From positions 1 to 35,715 of the forward strand of contig JADFUR010000077.1 in the NCBI GenBank assembly GCA_015222055.1: DNA of 35,715 nucleotides, read 5' to 3'. Position numbers and translations under genes: made by a program. This DNA is from Bacteroidota bacterium (lineage in GTDB: Bacteria > Bacteroidota > Bacteroidia > Bacteroidales > B39-G9). The notes under the pieces are model-generated. The model ran no database searches and had not been told where the DNA came from. It saw only the letters and a list, made by a program, of their open reading frames with translations. Positions within the stretch are counted from its first letter, which is position 1; every line of letters begins with the position of its first letter. Below, piece by piece: positions 16,580-25,474 of this stretch.

Positions 16580-17512
16580 ATGTCATTCATAGCAAAAGAT
16601 AAAATTTTTTCAAAAAAATGGTTTATCTCTTATAGCTTAATCATTTTAGGTTCATTCATTCTCTCAGCCGGATTTGTATTTTTTATATCACCATATAAAA
16701 TTGTACCTGGTGGAGTTTATGGTATAGCAATTGTAGTTCATTATATAACTGCAGGGCTTTTCTCGTGTTGTCCAAATGGAATTCCAATTGGATTGTTTGG
16801 TTTAGTTTTAAATATTCCGTTAACAATAATTGGAATAAAAGTATTAGGGCCACGTTTTGGGATTAAAACTGTTGTTGGTTTTGTATTAACTTCTGTTTTT
16901 ATGGATGTATTAACATATTTTGTTGGCGAAGATCCTTTAAAACTTGGTGATGAAGTTTTACTATCGTGTATTTTTGGTGGTGTTTTAATTGGTGTAGGCT
17001 TAGGATTAATATTTAAATCAAAAGCTACATCTGGTGGTTCTGATATTATTGCCATGGTAATTGCAAAATACACAAAACTACCTCTTGGTCAATTAATGAT
17101 TTATGTTGATTCTGCTATTGTTTTAATTGGATTAGTTGTTTTTAAAGACTGGAAAATTCCACTTTATTCTTGGTTAGTAATTTATATAACCGGTAAGGTT
17201 ATTGATACTGTAATTGAAGGTGTTAGCTACGATAAAACATTATTTATTATATCTGATAAATATGAAGAGATTAGGATTAAAATCATTTCTGACCTGAACC
17301 GCGGTGGAACCATTATAAAAGGAACTGGTATGTATAATGGTAAAGAAAAAAATATTATTTATACTGTTGTAAACAGAAGAGAAGTTACAATGCTCGAAGA
17401 TTTTGTGCATAAAATTGATCCTAATGCTTTTATTACTGTTAGCGATGCTAAGGAAATATTAGGCGAGGGTTTTAAATCTTTGAATGAAAAAGTTGAAGAA
17501 ATAAACAGCTAA
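16580..17512 (+). CDS. YitT family membrane protein (DUF161/DUF2179)
   Basis: The 310-residue protein has five or six transmembrane helices carrying two YitT (DUF161) repeats: GSFILSAGFVFFISPYKIVPGG and, later, GVLIGVGLGLIFKSKATSGG. A soluble C-terminal DUF2179 domain follows, starting near YDKTLFIISDKYEEIRIKI and containing RGGTIIKGTGMYNGKEKNIIYTV. The family is widespread and probably transports or senses a small molecule, but function is not established. The C-terminal domain resembles a ligand-binding regulatory module. It is followed by a clear terminator. The gene is separated from the upstream symporter by 162 bp and may have its own promoter. Confidence 0.92.
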   Translation: MSFIAKDKIFSKKWFISYSLIILGSFILSAGFVFFISPYKIVPGGVYGIAIVVHYITAGLFSCCPNGIPIGLFGLVLNIPLTIIGIKVLGPRFGIKTVVGFVLTSVFMDVLTYFVGEDPLKLGDEVLLSCIFGGVLIGVGLGLIFKSKATSGGSDIIAMVIAKYTKLPLGQLMIYVDSAIVLIGLVVFKDWKIPLYSWLVIYITGKVIDTVIEGVSYDKTLFIISDKYEEIRIKIISDLNRGGTIIKGTGMYNGKEKNIIYTVVNRREVTMLEDFVHKIDPNAFITVSDAKEILGEGFKSLNEKVEEINS

Positions 17513-17553
17513 TTTTTAATTCTCATTTATATTTTGTGATTAAATCATAAAAC

Positions 17554-17588
17554 AAAAAACGGTTGCTTATATAAACAACCGTTTTTTT
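17554..17588 (+). terminator. Rho-independent terminator of the YitT gene
   Basis: AAAAAACGGTTG (17554-17565) pairs with CAACCGTTTTTTT (17576-17588), an 11-bp stem with an AT loop ending in a T-run, about 40 bp after the stop codon. Confidence 0.9.
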
Positions 17589-17635
17589 AATATTTGCAGA
17601 ATATATCTAAAATATAATCACAATTTTATACATAT

Positions 17636-17901
17636 CTGTCGCAAGAATCCTCGCTTGTGACGGTTTACAAACAATGCACACACACATATCCGCTCCTACT
17701 GTTTGTCATGCCGAACTTGTTTCAGCATCTCCTCCTATTAGCGACTGTCTATCGCAAGCGTCATCGCTTGTGATGGTTTATAAACAAAGCACACACAACA
17801 TATCTGCTCATACTTTTTGTCATGCCGAACTTGTTTCAGCATCTGGTTCTATTAGCGACTGTTCGTTTTTCAGACAGATACCGAAACAAGTTCGGCATGA
17901 C
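17636..17901. repeat. 113-bp tandem duplication with inverted tail
   Basis: A unit beginning CTGTCGCAAG (17636) recurs as CTATCGCAAG at 17749, a period of 113 bp with scattered changes. Each unit holds an imperfect palindrome (GTCGCAAG ... CGCTTGTGAC type), CACACACA, and TCATGCCGAACTTGTTTC. At 17883-17900 the last motif occurs in reverse (GAAACAAGTTCGGCATGA), so the array ends in an inverted copy. The remaining gap from 17513 to 17941 holds only this and the YitT terminator. A 77-codon frame at 17674-17907 arises from the repeats and is rejected. Confidence 0.85.
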
Positions 17902-17941
17902 TGCTAATAATTAGTATAACCGATTGTTAAATATCATCACC

Positions 17942-19063
17942 TCATAAATCTAACTCAATTTCATAAATAACAGGCCATCGTTTTCCTGTAACATAAAAAG
18001 TGTTTTTCACCGAATTATAAGCTATCCCATTTAACACATTATCCTGACTTCCAATATATTCTTTGGGAACAAGCTTTTTGCAATTAATAACTGCTACTAC
18101 CTTTCCGTTAGTTGGGTCAATCTTAATAATATTATTTGTTTGCCAAACATTAGCATAAATAAAGCCATTAACATATTCTAGCTCATTAATATTGCTTATA
18201 GCAGTATTATTATCACAAACTTGAAATTGCTTTAATTTTGTAAAAAATTCAGGTTCAAGATAATAAATTGTTGATGTTCCGTCACTCATTATTAAATTTT
18301 CACTGTCGGTAGTAATTCCCCAGCCCTCGGTTTGATAATTGAATTTGTGTAAAAGCTTGAAACTTTCTCTATCGTAAACATAGCAAATTAAAGACTGCCA
18401 CGTTAATTGAAAAATTTGATTATTAAACAAAACAATACCTTCCCCAAAAACATCGGAAGGTAAATTTAAACTTTCAACTAAATCTCCTGTTTCAGCATTA
18501 ACTTTTCTTAGAGTAGATTCTCCATACTGACCAGTTCCTTCGAAGAAATAGCCATTATCATATACAAAGCCCTGAGTGTAAGCTTTCGAATCGTGAGTGA
18601 ATGTATTTAAAATTTTATAAGTGATTTTTTTCGGCACAACATCAGAAACGAAAAAAAGCTTAAGCTCTTTGGTATCTTTCGACTTGTCGGAAATAAAACT
18701 TATTGTTTTAATGCTATGAAACCCTACAGACAATTTGTTTGTGGCAAAATTAAATGAATAAGGTTTTTTCACTAAAGTGCTAATTTTTTTATTATCTAAA
18801 AACCACTCAATAGAATCTATTTTATGAGTTTTATTTTTAAAAATAATTTCTGCGTTTATCACATCACCAATTAATTGCTTTTGCGTTCTATTTTTCAAAA
18901 TCAACTCCGTTACATCACTAACTTTATTTGTTTCAACAGGAATTTCATTTTTTACCGATTTATTATTATCAAGCTTTTTATTTGATTTTTTATCGGCACA
19001 AGAAAAAAATATTGAGATAACAAAAACTAAAACAATTATTTTATAGAATTGATTTTTAATCAT
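17942..19063 (-). CDS. Glutaminyl-peptide cyclotransferase, lipoprotein
   Basis: The 373-residue protein has a lipoprotein signal (hydrophobic IIVLVFVISIFFSC with lipobox cysteine at about residue 22). After an Ig-like segment (~40-130) comes a glutamine cyclotransferase beta-propeller of the plant/bacterial QC type (PF05096): HDSKAYTQGFVYDNGYFFEGTGQYG, LPSDVFGEGIVLFNNQIFQLTW, GWGITTDSENLIMSDGTSTI, INELEYVNGFIYANVWQTNNI and NVLNGIAYNSVKNTFYVTGKRWP. The enzyme converts N-terminal Gln to pyroglutamate on exported proteins, probably in the periplasm or at the outer membrane. The N-terminal extension before the propeller is typical in Bacteroidota. A proline iminopeptidase gene lies 35 bp upstream in the same direction, so co-transcription is possible. 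Confidence 0.9.
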   Translation of the reverse strand: MIKNQFYKIIVLVFVISIFFSCADKKSNKKLDNNKSVKNEIPVETNKVSDVTELILKNRTQKQLIGDVINAEIIFKNKTHKIDSIEWFLDNKKISTLVKKPYSFNFATNKLSVGFHSIKTISFISDKSKDTKELKLFFVSDVVPKKITYKILNTFTHDSKAYTQGFVYDNGYFFEGTGQYGESTLRKVNAETGDLVESLNLPSDVFGEGIVLFNNQIFQLTWQSLICYVYDRESFKLLHKFNYQTEGWGITTDSENLIMSDGTSTIYYLEPEFFTKLKQFQVCDNNTAISNINELEYVNGFIYANVWQTNNIIKIDPTNGKVVAVINCKKLVPKEYIGSQDNVLNGIAYNSVKNTFYVTGKRWPVIYEIELDL

Positions 19064-19098
19064 TTATGCATTTTTTAATTATAATAAATGGTTTTATT

Positions 19099-20061
19099 TT
19101 AAAAATACAGCTCTTTAAAATCTTCGCAAGCTTGAATTAAACCGCTTACTGTACCTGTTTCAACACCCGAATGTCCGGCATCTTTAACAATATCAATTTT
19201 CGATTTAGGTAAGGCTTTATGTAGTTCCCATGCACTACCAACCCTACAATCCATATCGTAGCGACCATTTACAATTCTACAAGGAATGTCTTTAATTTTA
19301 TCAACATTCTCCATAATGTAATTATCAGATTCATAAAACATGTTATAAAAGAAATAATGACATTCAGTTCTAGCCATTGACAATGCAAGGTGAGGGTCAC
19401 CAAATTCGTCCATTGTTTCTTCTTCGTTAGGGAATAATTTCACAATGCTTCCTTCCCACACGCTCCATGCTTTTGCTGCATCCATTCGTGTTTTTTCGTC
19501 ATTGCTTGTTAACCTTTCATAATATGCTTTTATCATATTATTTCGCTCATTTTTAGGAATTAAATCGCGGAAAATTTCCCATTTTTCGGGATAAACCATA
19601 CTTGCTCCTTCTTGAAAGATCCAATCAATCTCTAATTTTCTTCCAAGGAATATTCCTCGTAAAACGAGAGCCATTGTCTTGTCAGGATGATTAATTGAAT
19701 AAAGTAAGGCTAAAGTAGAGCCCCAACTTCCACCAAAAACAATCCATTTATCTATCTCAAGATGCATTCGTAGCTTCTCAATATCTTCAACCAATTTCCA
19801 ACTTGTATTATCACTTAACTCAGCATGAGGAGTACTTTTACCAGCACCTCTTTGGTCGAATAATATTACTCTGTAAAATTCGGGGTCAAAATATCTTCTA
19901 TAATCAGTACATAAACCGGCACCGGGTCCACCATGTAAAAAAACAATTGGTTTACCTTTTGAGTTACCAACTTCTTCGTAATATAAAGTGTGAATATCAG
20001 AAACTTTTAAGGTTCCAGTATTATAAGGTTCAATTTCGGGATAAAACTCATTTAATTTCAT
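19099..20061 (-). CDS. pip: Proline iminopeptidase
   Basis: The 320-residue alpha/beta hydrolase (peptidase family S33) removes N-terminal proline from peptides. The oxyanion-hole motif is FLHGGPGAG (HGGPG at 43-47), DQRGAGKS follows, and the nucleophile elbow is GGSWGS (Ser112). The acid and base appear in IVNGRYDMDCR and VKDAGHSG near the C-terminus. There is no signal peptide, so it is cytoplasmic. Length matches the family (about 310-320). The downstream cyclotransferase gene is 35 bp away. The upstream 285-bp AT-rich region is shared with the divergent ECF sigma gene. Confidence 0.93.
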   Translation of the reverse strand: MKLNEFYPEIEPYNTGTLKVSDIHTLYYEEVGNSKGKPIVFLHGGPGAGLCTDYRRYFDPEFYRVILFDQRGAGKSTPHAELSDNTSWKLVEDIEKLRMHLEIDKWIVFGGSWGSTLALLYSINHPDKTMALVLRGIFLGRKLEIDWIFQEGASMVYPEKWEIFRDLIPKNERNNMIKAYYERLTSNDEKTRMDAAKAWSVWEGSIVKLFPNEEETMDEFGDPHLALSMARTECHYFFYNMFYESDNYIMENVDKIKDIPCRIVNGRYDMDCRVGSAWELHKALPKSKIDIVKDAGHSGVETGTVSGLIQACEDFKELYF

Positions 20062-20181
20062 ATCTTTTTTTTATTTAATTAATATTCAAATCGTGTTATA
20101 ACTTTTTCCTTGAAACTTTAAACTTTTTGCTAAGTTACACATTGTAAAATTAAAAATATTTTTTTTAAAAGTTCATTACAA

Positions 20182-20211
20182 TTGAAATAAAAAAAAATAT
20201 TCTTAAATTTG
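20182..20211 (+). promoter_or_regulatory. Candidate promoter for the ECF sigma operon
   Basis: TTG at 20182-20184, 19 nt, then TAAATTTG at 20204-20211, close to the Bacteroidota -33/-7 consensus. It lies about 135 nt upstream of the sigma factor start and would give a long leader. Confidence 0.45.
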
Positions 20212-20346
20212 GGTAAATATAAAATTTATAAGTAAACAATAATTTTTTTATAAGAACTCTAAAAACAAATTAATAAAATAATTATTATTGTTAAGTTAAT
20301 GCAACACTAAATATTTTTTAACGTCTTTTGAATAGAAATTCGAATT

Positions 20347-20904
20347 TTGAGAAAGCTTTATAGGAACATACACCATGACATAATTGACAGATGTAAGAAA
20401 AAAGAGCAAAAAGCTCAGTTTGAGTTGTACAAATTATACTATAAAGCAATGTACAATACTTGTTTTAGAATTGTACAAAATACAGCAGAAGCTGAAGATA
20501 TAATGCAAGAGTCTTTTCTTTCAGCTTTTAGCAAGATAAAATCTTATAAAGGAAAAGTTAGTTTTGGTGCATGGTTGAAAAGAATTGTAGTTAACAAAGC
20601 AATAGATGCTGTTAGAAAGAAAAAAGAATTTATTGAACAAATTGATGAAAAAAGCTTATCAATAGAAAATCAAAATTTTGACATTTATATTGATGAATTA
20701 AACAAAGAGAAAGTTAAAAAAATACAAAAGGCTGTAAATCAATTACCTGATGGATATCGAATCGTTCTTACTTTGTTTTTATTTGAGGGCTATGATCATG
20801 AAGAGATAAGTAAAATATTAAATATATCAAATTCAACATCTCGTTCTCAATATGCTAGGGCAAAAACAAAATTAAAAAAGATATTAGCTGAAAACAATAT
20901 TTAA
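20347..20904 (+). CDS. ECF-type RNA polymerase sigma factor
   Basis: The 185-residue protein is a two-domain ECF sigma factor. Region 2 is seen at about residues 20-85 (AQFELYKLYYKAMYNTCFRI, then TAEAEDIMQESFLSAFSKI) and region 4 at ~125-180 (LPDGYRIVLTLFLFEGYDHEEISKILNISNSTSRSQYARAKTKL). No ATG is available between the upstream in-frame stop at 20329 and the conserved region, so TTG at 20347 is the likely start (RKLYRNIHHDIIDRCKKKE). It heads an operon with a single-pass anti-sigma candidate and a DUF4097-type protein, a common Bacteroidota arrangement in which sigma activity is held by the membrane partner. Confidence 0.92.
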   Translation: MRKLYRNIHHDIIDRCKKKEQKAQFELYKLYYKAMYNTCFRIVQNTAEAEDIMQESFLSAFSKIKSYKGKVSFGAWLKRIVVNKAIDAVRKKKEFIEQIDEKSLSIENQNFDIYIDELNKEKVKKIQKAVNQLPDGYRIVLTLFLFEGYDHEEISKILNISNSTSRSQYARAKTKLKKILAENNI

Positions 20905-20967
20905 CAATACTTTACGCTTAGGCGAGGTTAACCGAACAAAGATTATGTTTTTTGCCTAATAAAAATT

Positions 20968-21057
20968 GTCATTTAGTTGTCATTTGGATTCACCGACATT
21001 TATTTTATTGGAATTAATTAAATGACTATTAATGACCACTTAATGACTATAAATGAC
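20968..21057. promoter_or_regulatory. Phased AATGAC/GTCATT repeats between sigma and anti-sigma genes
   Basis: GTCATT occurs at 20968 and 20979; its complement AATGAC occurs at 21021, 21031, 21042 and 21052. Spacing within each set is 10-11 bp, one helical turn, so the motifs face the same side of the DNA. Position upstream of the anti-sigma gene suggests a regulatory array, though a simple tandem duplication is also possible. Confidence 0.4.
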
Positions 21058-21064
21058 TTTGACG

Positions 21065-21090
21065 CTTCCTGGTCTTTCAGACTGTGGAAG
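21065..21090 (+). promoter_or_regulatory. Leader hairpin before the anti-sigma gene
   Basis: CTTCC (21065-21069) pairs with GGAAG (21086-21090), and inside it GTCT-TTC-AGAC forms a second stem. This interrupted hairpin ends about 20 nt before the ATG at 21110. It could affect translation or reduce transcription from the sigma gene. Confidence 0.35.
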
Positions 21091-21109
21091 GTCACTAAAA
21101 ATTAAAATT

Positions 21110-21613
21110 ATGGATAAGCTCGAAAAAATAATAATTAATAATCGTAATAGTTTCGACAATCTCGAACCTAACGACGAGCATCTTGAAAGACTTGAAGCCA
21201 GATTGAATAATTTCAATAAAAACAATAATTATTCGTTTGCTTATTTTTTAAAAGCTGCTTCGGTTACTATTTTAATAGCGATTTCATCATTATTCATTTA
21301 CAACAACTTAAAGCCAGGCAATACAAAAACATTAAGTAATATTTCTCCTGAGTATCACGATGTAGAAACATATTACTTGGCTCAGGTTAATAGTAAAATA
21401 AAACAAATTAATAATATTAATTTTCAAGATAATAATAGTCAAAAAGAACTTTTAAAAAAGGAATTTACTGGATTAAATTCCATATATATAAATCTTCAAA
21501 AGGAGCTCAAAACAAATCCTAATGATAAAAGAGTTATTAATGCGATAATTAATAATTATCAAATGAAGATTGATATTTTAAGTAATATTTTGGACTTTTT
21601 GAATACAATTTAA
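21110..21613 (+). CDS. Putative single-pass anti-sigma factor
   Basis: The 167-residue protein starts at ATG 21110 (MDKLEKIIINNRNSFDN); the frame is open upstream, but that part runs through the leader hairpin and repeats. Residues 1-40 are charged and would bind the sigma factor. One transmembrane helix lies at about 43-66 (SFAYFLKAASVTILIAISSL), then an extracytoplasmic part with a long helical, Lys/Asn-rich stretch (YLAQVNSKIKQINNI ...) suggesting a coiled coil. There is no zinc-binding HxxxCxxC motif, so it is not of the ZAS type. Function is inferred from topology and from its place directly after an ECF sigma gene. Confidence 0.7.
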   Translation: MDKLEKIIINNRNSFDNLEPNDEHLERLEARLNNFNKNNNYSFAYFLKAASVTILIAISSLFIYNNLKPGNTKTLSNISPEYHDVETYYLAQVNSKIKQINNINFQDNNSQKELLKKEFTGLNSIYINLQKELKTNPNDKRVINAIINNYQMKIDILSNILDFLNTI

Positions 21614-21674
21614 AAACTTTGAAATAAATAACGAAAAAGAAATTAAAATGTTAAACAAACTAAAATATAATAAA

Positions 21675-22745
21675 ATGAAAACTCTAAGATTTAAAATAAT
21701 AATATTGATATTAATGATATTTGCCGGGAATATGTTTGCAACCGGGAAAACAAATAAAAGAGTATTATCTGAAGAATATACTAAAAAATTCCATGAAGAA
21801 TATAGTATTAATAAAAGCACTAAATTCAACATTACGAATAAATTTGGTGATATTAACATCAAAAACTGGGATAAAGACGAAATATCTATTGATGCCACAA
21901 TAACTGTTAAATCAGCAAATAAAGATAAAGCGGACAAAATTTTTAGTAAGATTGATGTTACTATTTCAAAAGAAGGAGATCTTATTAAAGCTATTACTGA
22001 AATTAATGACAAAATTCACAATTCAGATTTCTCTATTGATTATGTTGTTAAAACGCCATCGTATATTAACATTCAATTATACAACAAATTTGGATCTGTA
22101 TATATTGAAGAACTTACCGGCAAATCAAACATTTCGGTAAAATACGGAAATCTTAAAGCTGATAAAATTTATGATGACAATACTAAACCTCTAAGTAAAA
22201 TTAATCTAGGTTATTGTAACAAAGCTAATATTACTGAATTTAACTGGGGTGAAATATTTATTAAATACTCTAAAATTCATGTTGAAAAAAGTAAAGCATT
22301 GATTATTGTCAGTAAATATTCTAAAGTTAGTGTAGACCAATCGTCTTCAATTGTAGCAGAATCAGGATACGATTCTTATAATATTGGCAATGTTCAAAAC
22401 TTAGTAATTGTATCTAAATATACTGATGTAAATATTGATAAAGTAGAAAAATTAATTGACTTAGATTCAAAATACGGTAATTACAAAATTGGAGATATTC
22501 CTGCTGAATTTAAAAGCGTTAAAGTACTTAATAGATATGGGAAAATAAATATAGGGCTATCACCTGAGGCTTCATATAAATTAGATGCATTTTTAAAATA
22601 TGCAGATATTAGATATCCAGAAGGTAGAGTGTCAAGAATTAAGGATGACAATGAGTTGAAAGTAAAAGGGAAAATTGGTAAAAACGCAACTAAATCTACA
22701 GTAGAAATTTCAAGCCAGTATGGTAATATATATTTAACTAAGTAA
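21675..22745 (+). CDS. DUF4097-like exported beta-repeat protein of the sigma operon
   Basis: The likely start is ATG 21675 (MKTLRFKIIILILMIFAGNM), giving 356 residues with a Sec signal peptide; an in-frame ATG at 21648 would add nine residues ahead of it. The mature protein is built of short beta-repeats, roughly 10 copies with the pattern [S/K]-Y-[G/S/T]-x-[V/I]-x-[I/V]: KYGNLKADKI, KYSKIHVEK, SKYSKVSVDQ, SKYTDVNIDK, KYGNYKIGD, NRYGKINIG, SQYGNIYL. This is typical of DUF4097/adhesin-like beta-helix proteins that often accompany ECF sigma/anti-sigma pairs in Bacteroidota. Location is periplasmic or cell-surface; function unknown. A bidirectional terminator follows. Confidence 0.8.
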   Translation: MKTLRFKIIILILMIFAGNMFATGKTNKRVLSEEYTKKFHEEYSINKSTKFNITNKFGDINIKNWDKDEISIDATITVKSANKDKADKIFSKIDVTISKEGDLIKAITEINDKIHNSDFSIDYVVKTPSYINIQLYNKFGSVYIEELTGKSNISVKYGNLKADKIYDDNTKPLSKINLGYCNKANITEFNWGEIFIKYSKIHVEKSKALIIVSKYSKVSVDQSSSIVAESGYDSYNIGNVQNLVIVSKYTDVNIDKVEKLIDLDSKYGNYKIGDIPAEFKSVKVLNRYGKINIGLSPEASYKLDAFLKYADIRYPEGRVSRIKDDNELKVKGKIGKNATKSTVEISSQYGNIYLTK

Positions 22746-22773
22746 GTGCTTAAAATCTTTTGAAACGAGTACT

Positions 22774-22808
22774 AAAAAATGCCTCAAATAAAATTTGAGG
22801 CATTTTTT
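22774..22808. terminator. Bidirectional terminator between the DUF4097-like gene and folD
   Basis: AAAAAATGCCTCAAA (from 22774) pairs with TTTGAGGCATTTTTT (ending 22808). The stem ends in T-runs on both strands, serving both convergent genes. Confidence 0.92.
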
Positions 22809-23699
22809 TTATTTGTAAATTTCGTTGTTAGCAGCTAACAGTGTATTTTTCATTAATGAGACTATTGTCATTGGGCCAACACCGCCCGGAACAGGAGTAA
22901 TAAAACTACATTTAGGTGCTACTTCGTCAAACTTAACATCACCTAATAATTTCCAGCCTGATTTTGTTTTATCAGATTTAACTCTTGTTATACCAACATC
23001 AATAACAACAGCTCCGGGTTTCACCATATCGGCGGTTAAAAACTCAGCTTTTCCAAGAGCAATAATAATAATATCGGCTTCTCTACTTATTTCTTTAATA
23101 TTTTTAGTGCGACTATGGCAAAGTGTTACGGTTGAATTTCCCGGATACGATTTACGCGACATTAAAATACTCATTGGTGTACCAACAATATTGCTTCTGC
23201 CAATTACTACACAATTTTTTCCCGAAGTTTCAATATTGTAACGTTTCAACAGTTCCATAATTCCTGCAGGAGTAGCAGAAACATAAGTTGGCAAGCTGGC
23301 AACCATTCTGCCCACATTTATTGGATGAAAACCATCAACATCTTTTTTAGGAGCAATTGTTTCAATAACTTTTGTTTCAGAAATATGCTTTGGTAAGGGC
23401 AGTTGAACAATTAAACCATCAATATCATCATTATTATTAAATTCTTCAATCTTATTAAGCAGCTCTTCTTCGCTAACAGTATCTTCATAACGTACCTCAG
23501 TTGATTTAAAACCAACTTGCTCACATGCTTTTATCTTGCTTGCAACATAAGTTTCGCTTGCTCCATCGTGACCAACAATAATAGCAGCCAGATTTGGAAT
23601 AACACCACCTTGTTGTTTAATTTTGTTAACTTCTTCAGCAATTTCTAATTTAATTTGCTTTGATATTTTTTTTCCGTCAATAAGTTCCATTTTAGACAC
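22809..23699 (-). CDS. folD: Methylenetetrahydrofolate dehydrogenase / cyclohydrolase FolD
   Basis: The 296-residue bifunctional enzyme of one-carbon metabolism interconverts 5,10-methylene-THF, methenyl-THF and 10-formyl-THF with NAD(P). Signature segments are [14 protein letters not shown] (Tyr51 and catalytic Lys55), [26 protein letters not shown] and the Rossmann motif [17 protein letters not shown]. The C-terminal [15 protein letters not shown] is diagnostic. Translation may begin at [10 protein letters not shown] (23699) or three codons later at MELIDGK; either is consistent. Length is normal. It is followed on the complementary side by a strong terminator and preceded by ffh in the same direction at a 209-bp gap, so the two may be expressed separately. 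Confidence 0.97.
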   Translation of the reverse strand: MSKMELIDGKKISKQIKLEIAEEVNKIKQQGGVIPNLAAIIVGHDGASETYVASKIKACEQVGFKSTEVRYEDTVSEEELLNKIEEFNNNDDIDGLIVQLPLPKHISETKVIETIAPKKDVDGFHPINVGRMVASLPTYVSATPAGIMELLKRYNIETSGKNCVVIGRSNIVGTPMSILMSRKSYPGNSTVTLCHSRTKNIKEISREADIIIIALGKAEFLTADMVKPGAVVIDVGITRVKSDKTKSGWKLLGDVKFDEVAPKCSFITPVPGGVGPMTIVSLMKNTLLAANNEIYK

Positions 23700-23908
23700 T
23701 AATTTAATTAATTACACCTTGCGTGGTTATTTTTTCATATAATGAGATTTGTCTGCTCTTTCTAATTTGTAATCCTAAAATTATTAAAAGCTCAAATATT
23801 TATTGTATATTCTTCATTTATAAACAGTTCACACTTATGACACTAATTTGTTTTGCTAATATTTTTTTCTTAACAAATATATTATATTTATGATTCTGAT
23901 ACACAATT

Positions 23909-25243
23909 TTATCTAGTTTTCAAATTCATGCCACTCATTATGCGTGAAATATTTTTGCCTCCGCTCATCATCTTCATCATTTTGCGAGTATCGTTAAATT
24001 GCTTAATAAGTCGGTTAACATCCTGAATATTCGAACCGCTTCCTGCAGCAATTCTTTTTCTACGACTACCATTTAATACAACAGGGTTTTCGCGTTCTTC
24101 AGCTGTCATTGAATAAATAATTGCTTCAATACCTTTAAATGCATCATCATCAATATCAACATTTTTTAATGCTTTTCCAACGCCGGGAATCATACTTGCC
24201 AAGTCTTTCATATTTCCCATTTTTTTAATCTGCTTAATCTGAGATAGAAAGTCATTAAAGCTAAATTGATTTTTTGCAATCTTCTTTTGCAATTGTCTGG
24301 CTTCTTCAACGTCAAACTGCTCCTGAGCTTTTTCAACCAAAGAAACAATATCACCCATACCCAAAATTCTGTCAGCCATTCTATCGGGATGGAAAACATC
24401 TAAAGCATCTAATTTTTCGCCTGTACTAACAAATTTTATTGGTTTATTTACAACTGTGCGAATTGATAAAGCAGCACCACCACGTGTATCACCATCTAAT
24501 TTAGTTAGAATAACTCCGTCGAAATCAAGTCTGTCGTTAAATTCTTTTGCAGTATTCACAGCATCCTGACCAGTCATTGAGTCAACAACAAACAGAGTTT
24601 CTTCCGGCTGAATAGCTTTTTTTATTGATGATATTTCTTTCATCATCTCCTCGTCAACAGCTAATCGACCGGCAGTATCAACAATAACTAAATCATAACC
24701 TTTTTGTTTTGCATGTTTAACTGCTGATTTGGCAATATGCACAGGATTTTTATTTCCTTCTTCGAAGTAAACAGGAACAGAAATCTGCTCACCCAAAACT
24801 TTTAACTGCTCAATAGCAGCCGGACGATAGATATCACCTGCAACAAGCAAAGGATTTTTTCCTTTTTTTTCTTTTAATAGCTTAGCTAATTTGGCAGTAA
24901 AGGTTGTTTTACCTGAACCTTGTAAACCTGAAATTAATATTACACAAGGATTACCCTTTAAATTAATATCTTGTTTTTGTACACCCATTAATGAGACTAG
25001 CTCGTCGTGAACTATTTTTGTCATCATTTGTCCGGGCTGCACTGCATTTAAAACATTCTCACCAAGTGCTTTTTGTTTAACATTATCAGTAAACGATTTA
25101 GCAATCTTATAGTTAACATCGGCATCAAGCAATGCACGACGCACATCTTTTAATGTTTCTGCAATATTTATTTCGGTAATTCGTCCTTGACCTTTTAATA
25201 GTTTAAACGAATGTTCTAATCTTTCTGATAAATTTTCAAACAT
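23909..25243 (-). CDS. ffh: Signal recognition particle GTPase Ffh
   Basis: The 444-residue protein-targeting GTPase binds 4.5S RNA and signal peptides and interacts with FtsY to deliver membrane proteins. Seen in order: the N domain ([24 protein letters not shown]), the G domain with P-loop [15 protein letters not shown] and [12 protein letters not shown], and the C-terminal M domain rich in Met ([19 protein letters not shown]) with the RNA-binding [15 protein letters not shown] region. Length matches the family. The -7-like box TATTTTTG at 25281-25274 precedes the start at 25243. No 4.5S RNA gene was identified nearby. Confidence 0.98.
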   Translation of the reverse strand: MFENLSERLEHSFKLLKGQGRITEINIAETLKDVRRALLDADVNYKIAKSFTDNVKQKALGENVLNAVQPGQMMTKIVHDELVSLMGVQKQDINLKGNPCVILISGLQGSGKTTFTAKLAKLLKEKKGKNPLLVAGDIYRPAAIEQLKVLGEQISVPVYFEEGNKNPVHIAKSAVKHAKQKGYDLVIVDTAGRLAVDEEMMKEISSIKKAIQPEETLFVVDSMTGQDAVNTAKEFNDRLDFDGVILTKLDGDTRGGAALSIRTVVNKPIKFVSTGEKLDALDVFHPDRMADRILGMGDIVSLVEKAQEQFDVEEARQLQKKIAKNQFSFNDFLSQIKQIKKMGNMKDLASMIPGVGKALKNVDIDDDAFKGIEAIIYSMTAEERENPVVLNGSRRKRIAAGSGSNIQDVNRLIKQFNDTRKMMKMMSGGKNISRIMSGMNLKTR

Positions 25244-25273
25244 GCTTTTAAATTTTCATTCTTATAAGAACTG

Positions 25274-25281
25274 CAAAAATA
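25274..25281 (-). promoter_or_regulatory. Candidate -7 box for ffh
   Basis: Minus strand TATTTTTG, 30 nt before the ATG of ffh. No TTTG at the -33 position. Confidence 0.4.
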
Positions 25282-25397
25282 ATAAAATTTTTTGCATCTT
25301 TCTTATTACTGTTTACAAATTAATGGAAAATCAATAATTGAGACCAGTCCAAGAACTAAAATTATCAATTTATAGAGTTTTATAAGTCGCAAATTCG

Positions 25398-25405
25398 TAT
25401 TTTTG
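25398..25405 (+). promoter_or_regulatory. Candidate -7 box for the YgiQ-type gene
   Basis: Plus strand TATTTTTG followed by C, 69 nt upstream of the start codon. No clear -33 element is seen. Confidence 0.35.
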
Positions 25406-25474
25406 CAATAATTATCTTGATGTCTGAAAATATTTTTTAAAATATTTTTATATATCAAAACCACAAATAGTTAA

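Noticed and set aside
17674-17907. Plus-strand 77-codon reading frame
   Set aside because: It lies wholly in the 113-bp tandem repeat; the repeated HAELVSAS segment is translated repeat DNA.
23700-23908. 4.5S (SRP) RNA gene near ffh
   Set aside because: The 209-bp gap is AT-rich and lacks the conserved GGAA/GCAGCC-type apical loop expected for SRP RNA.
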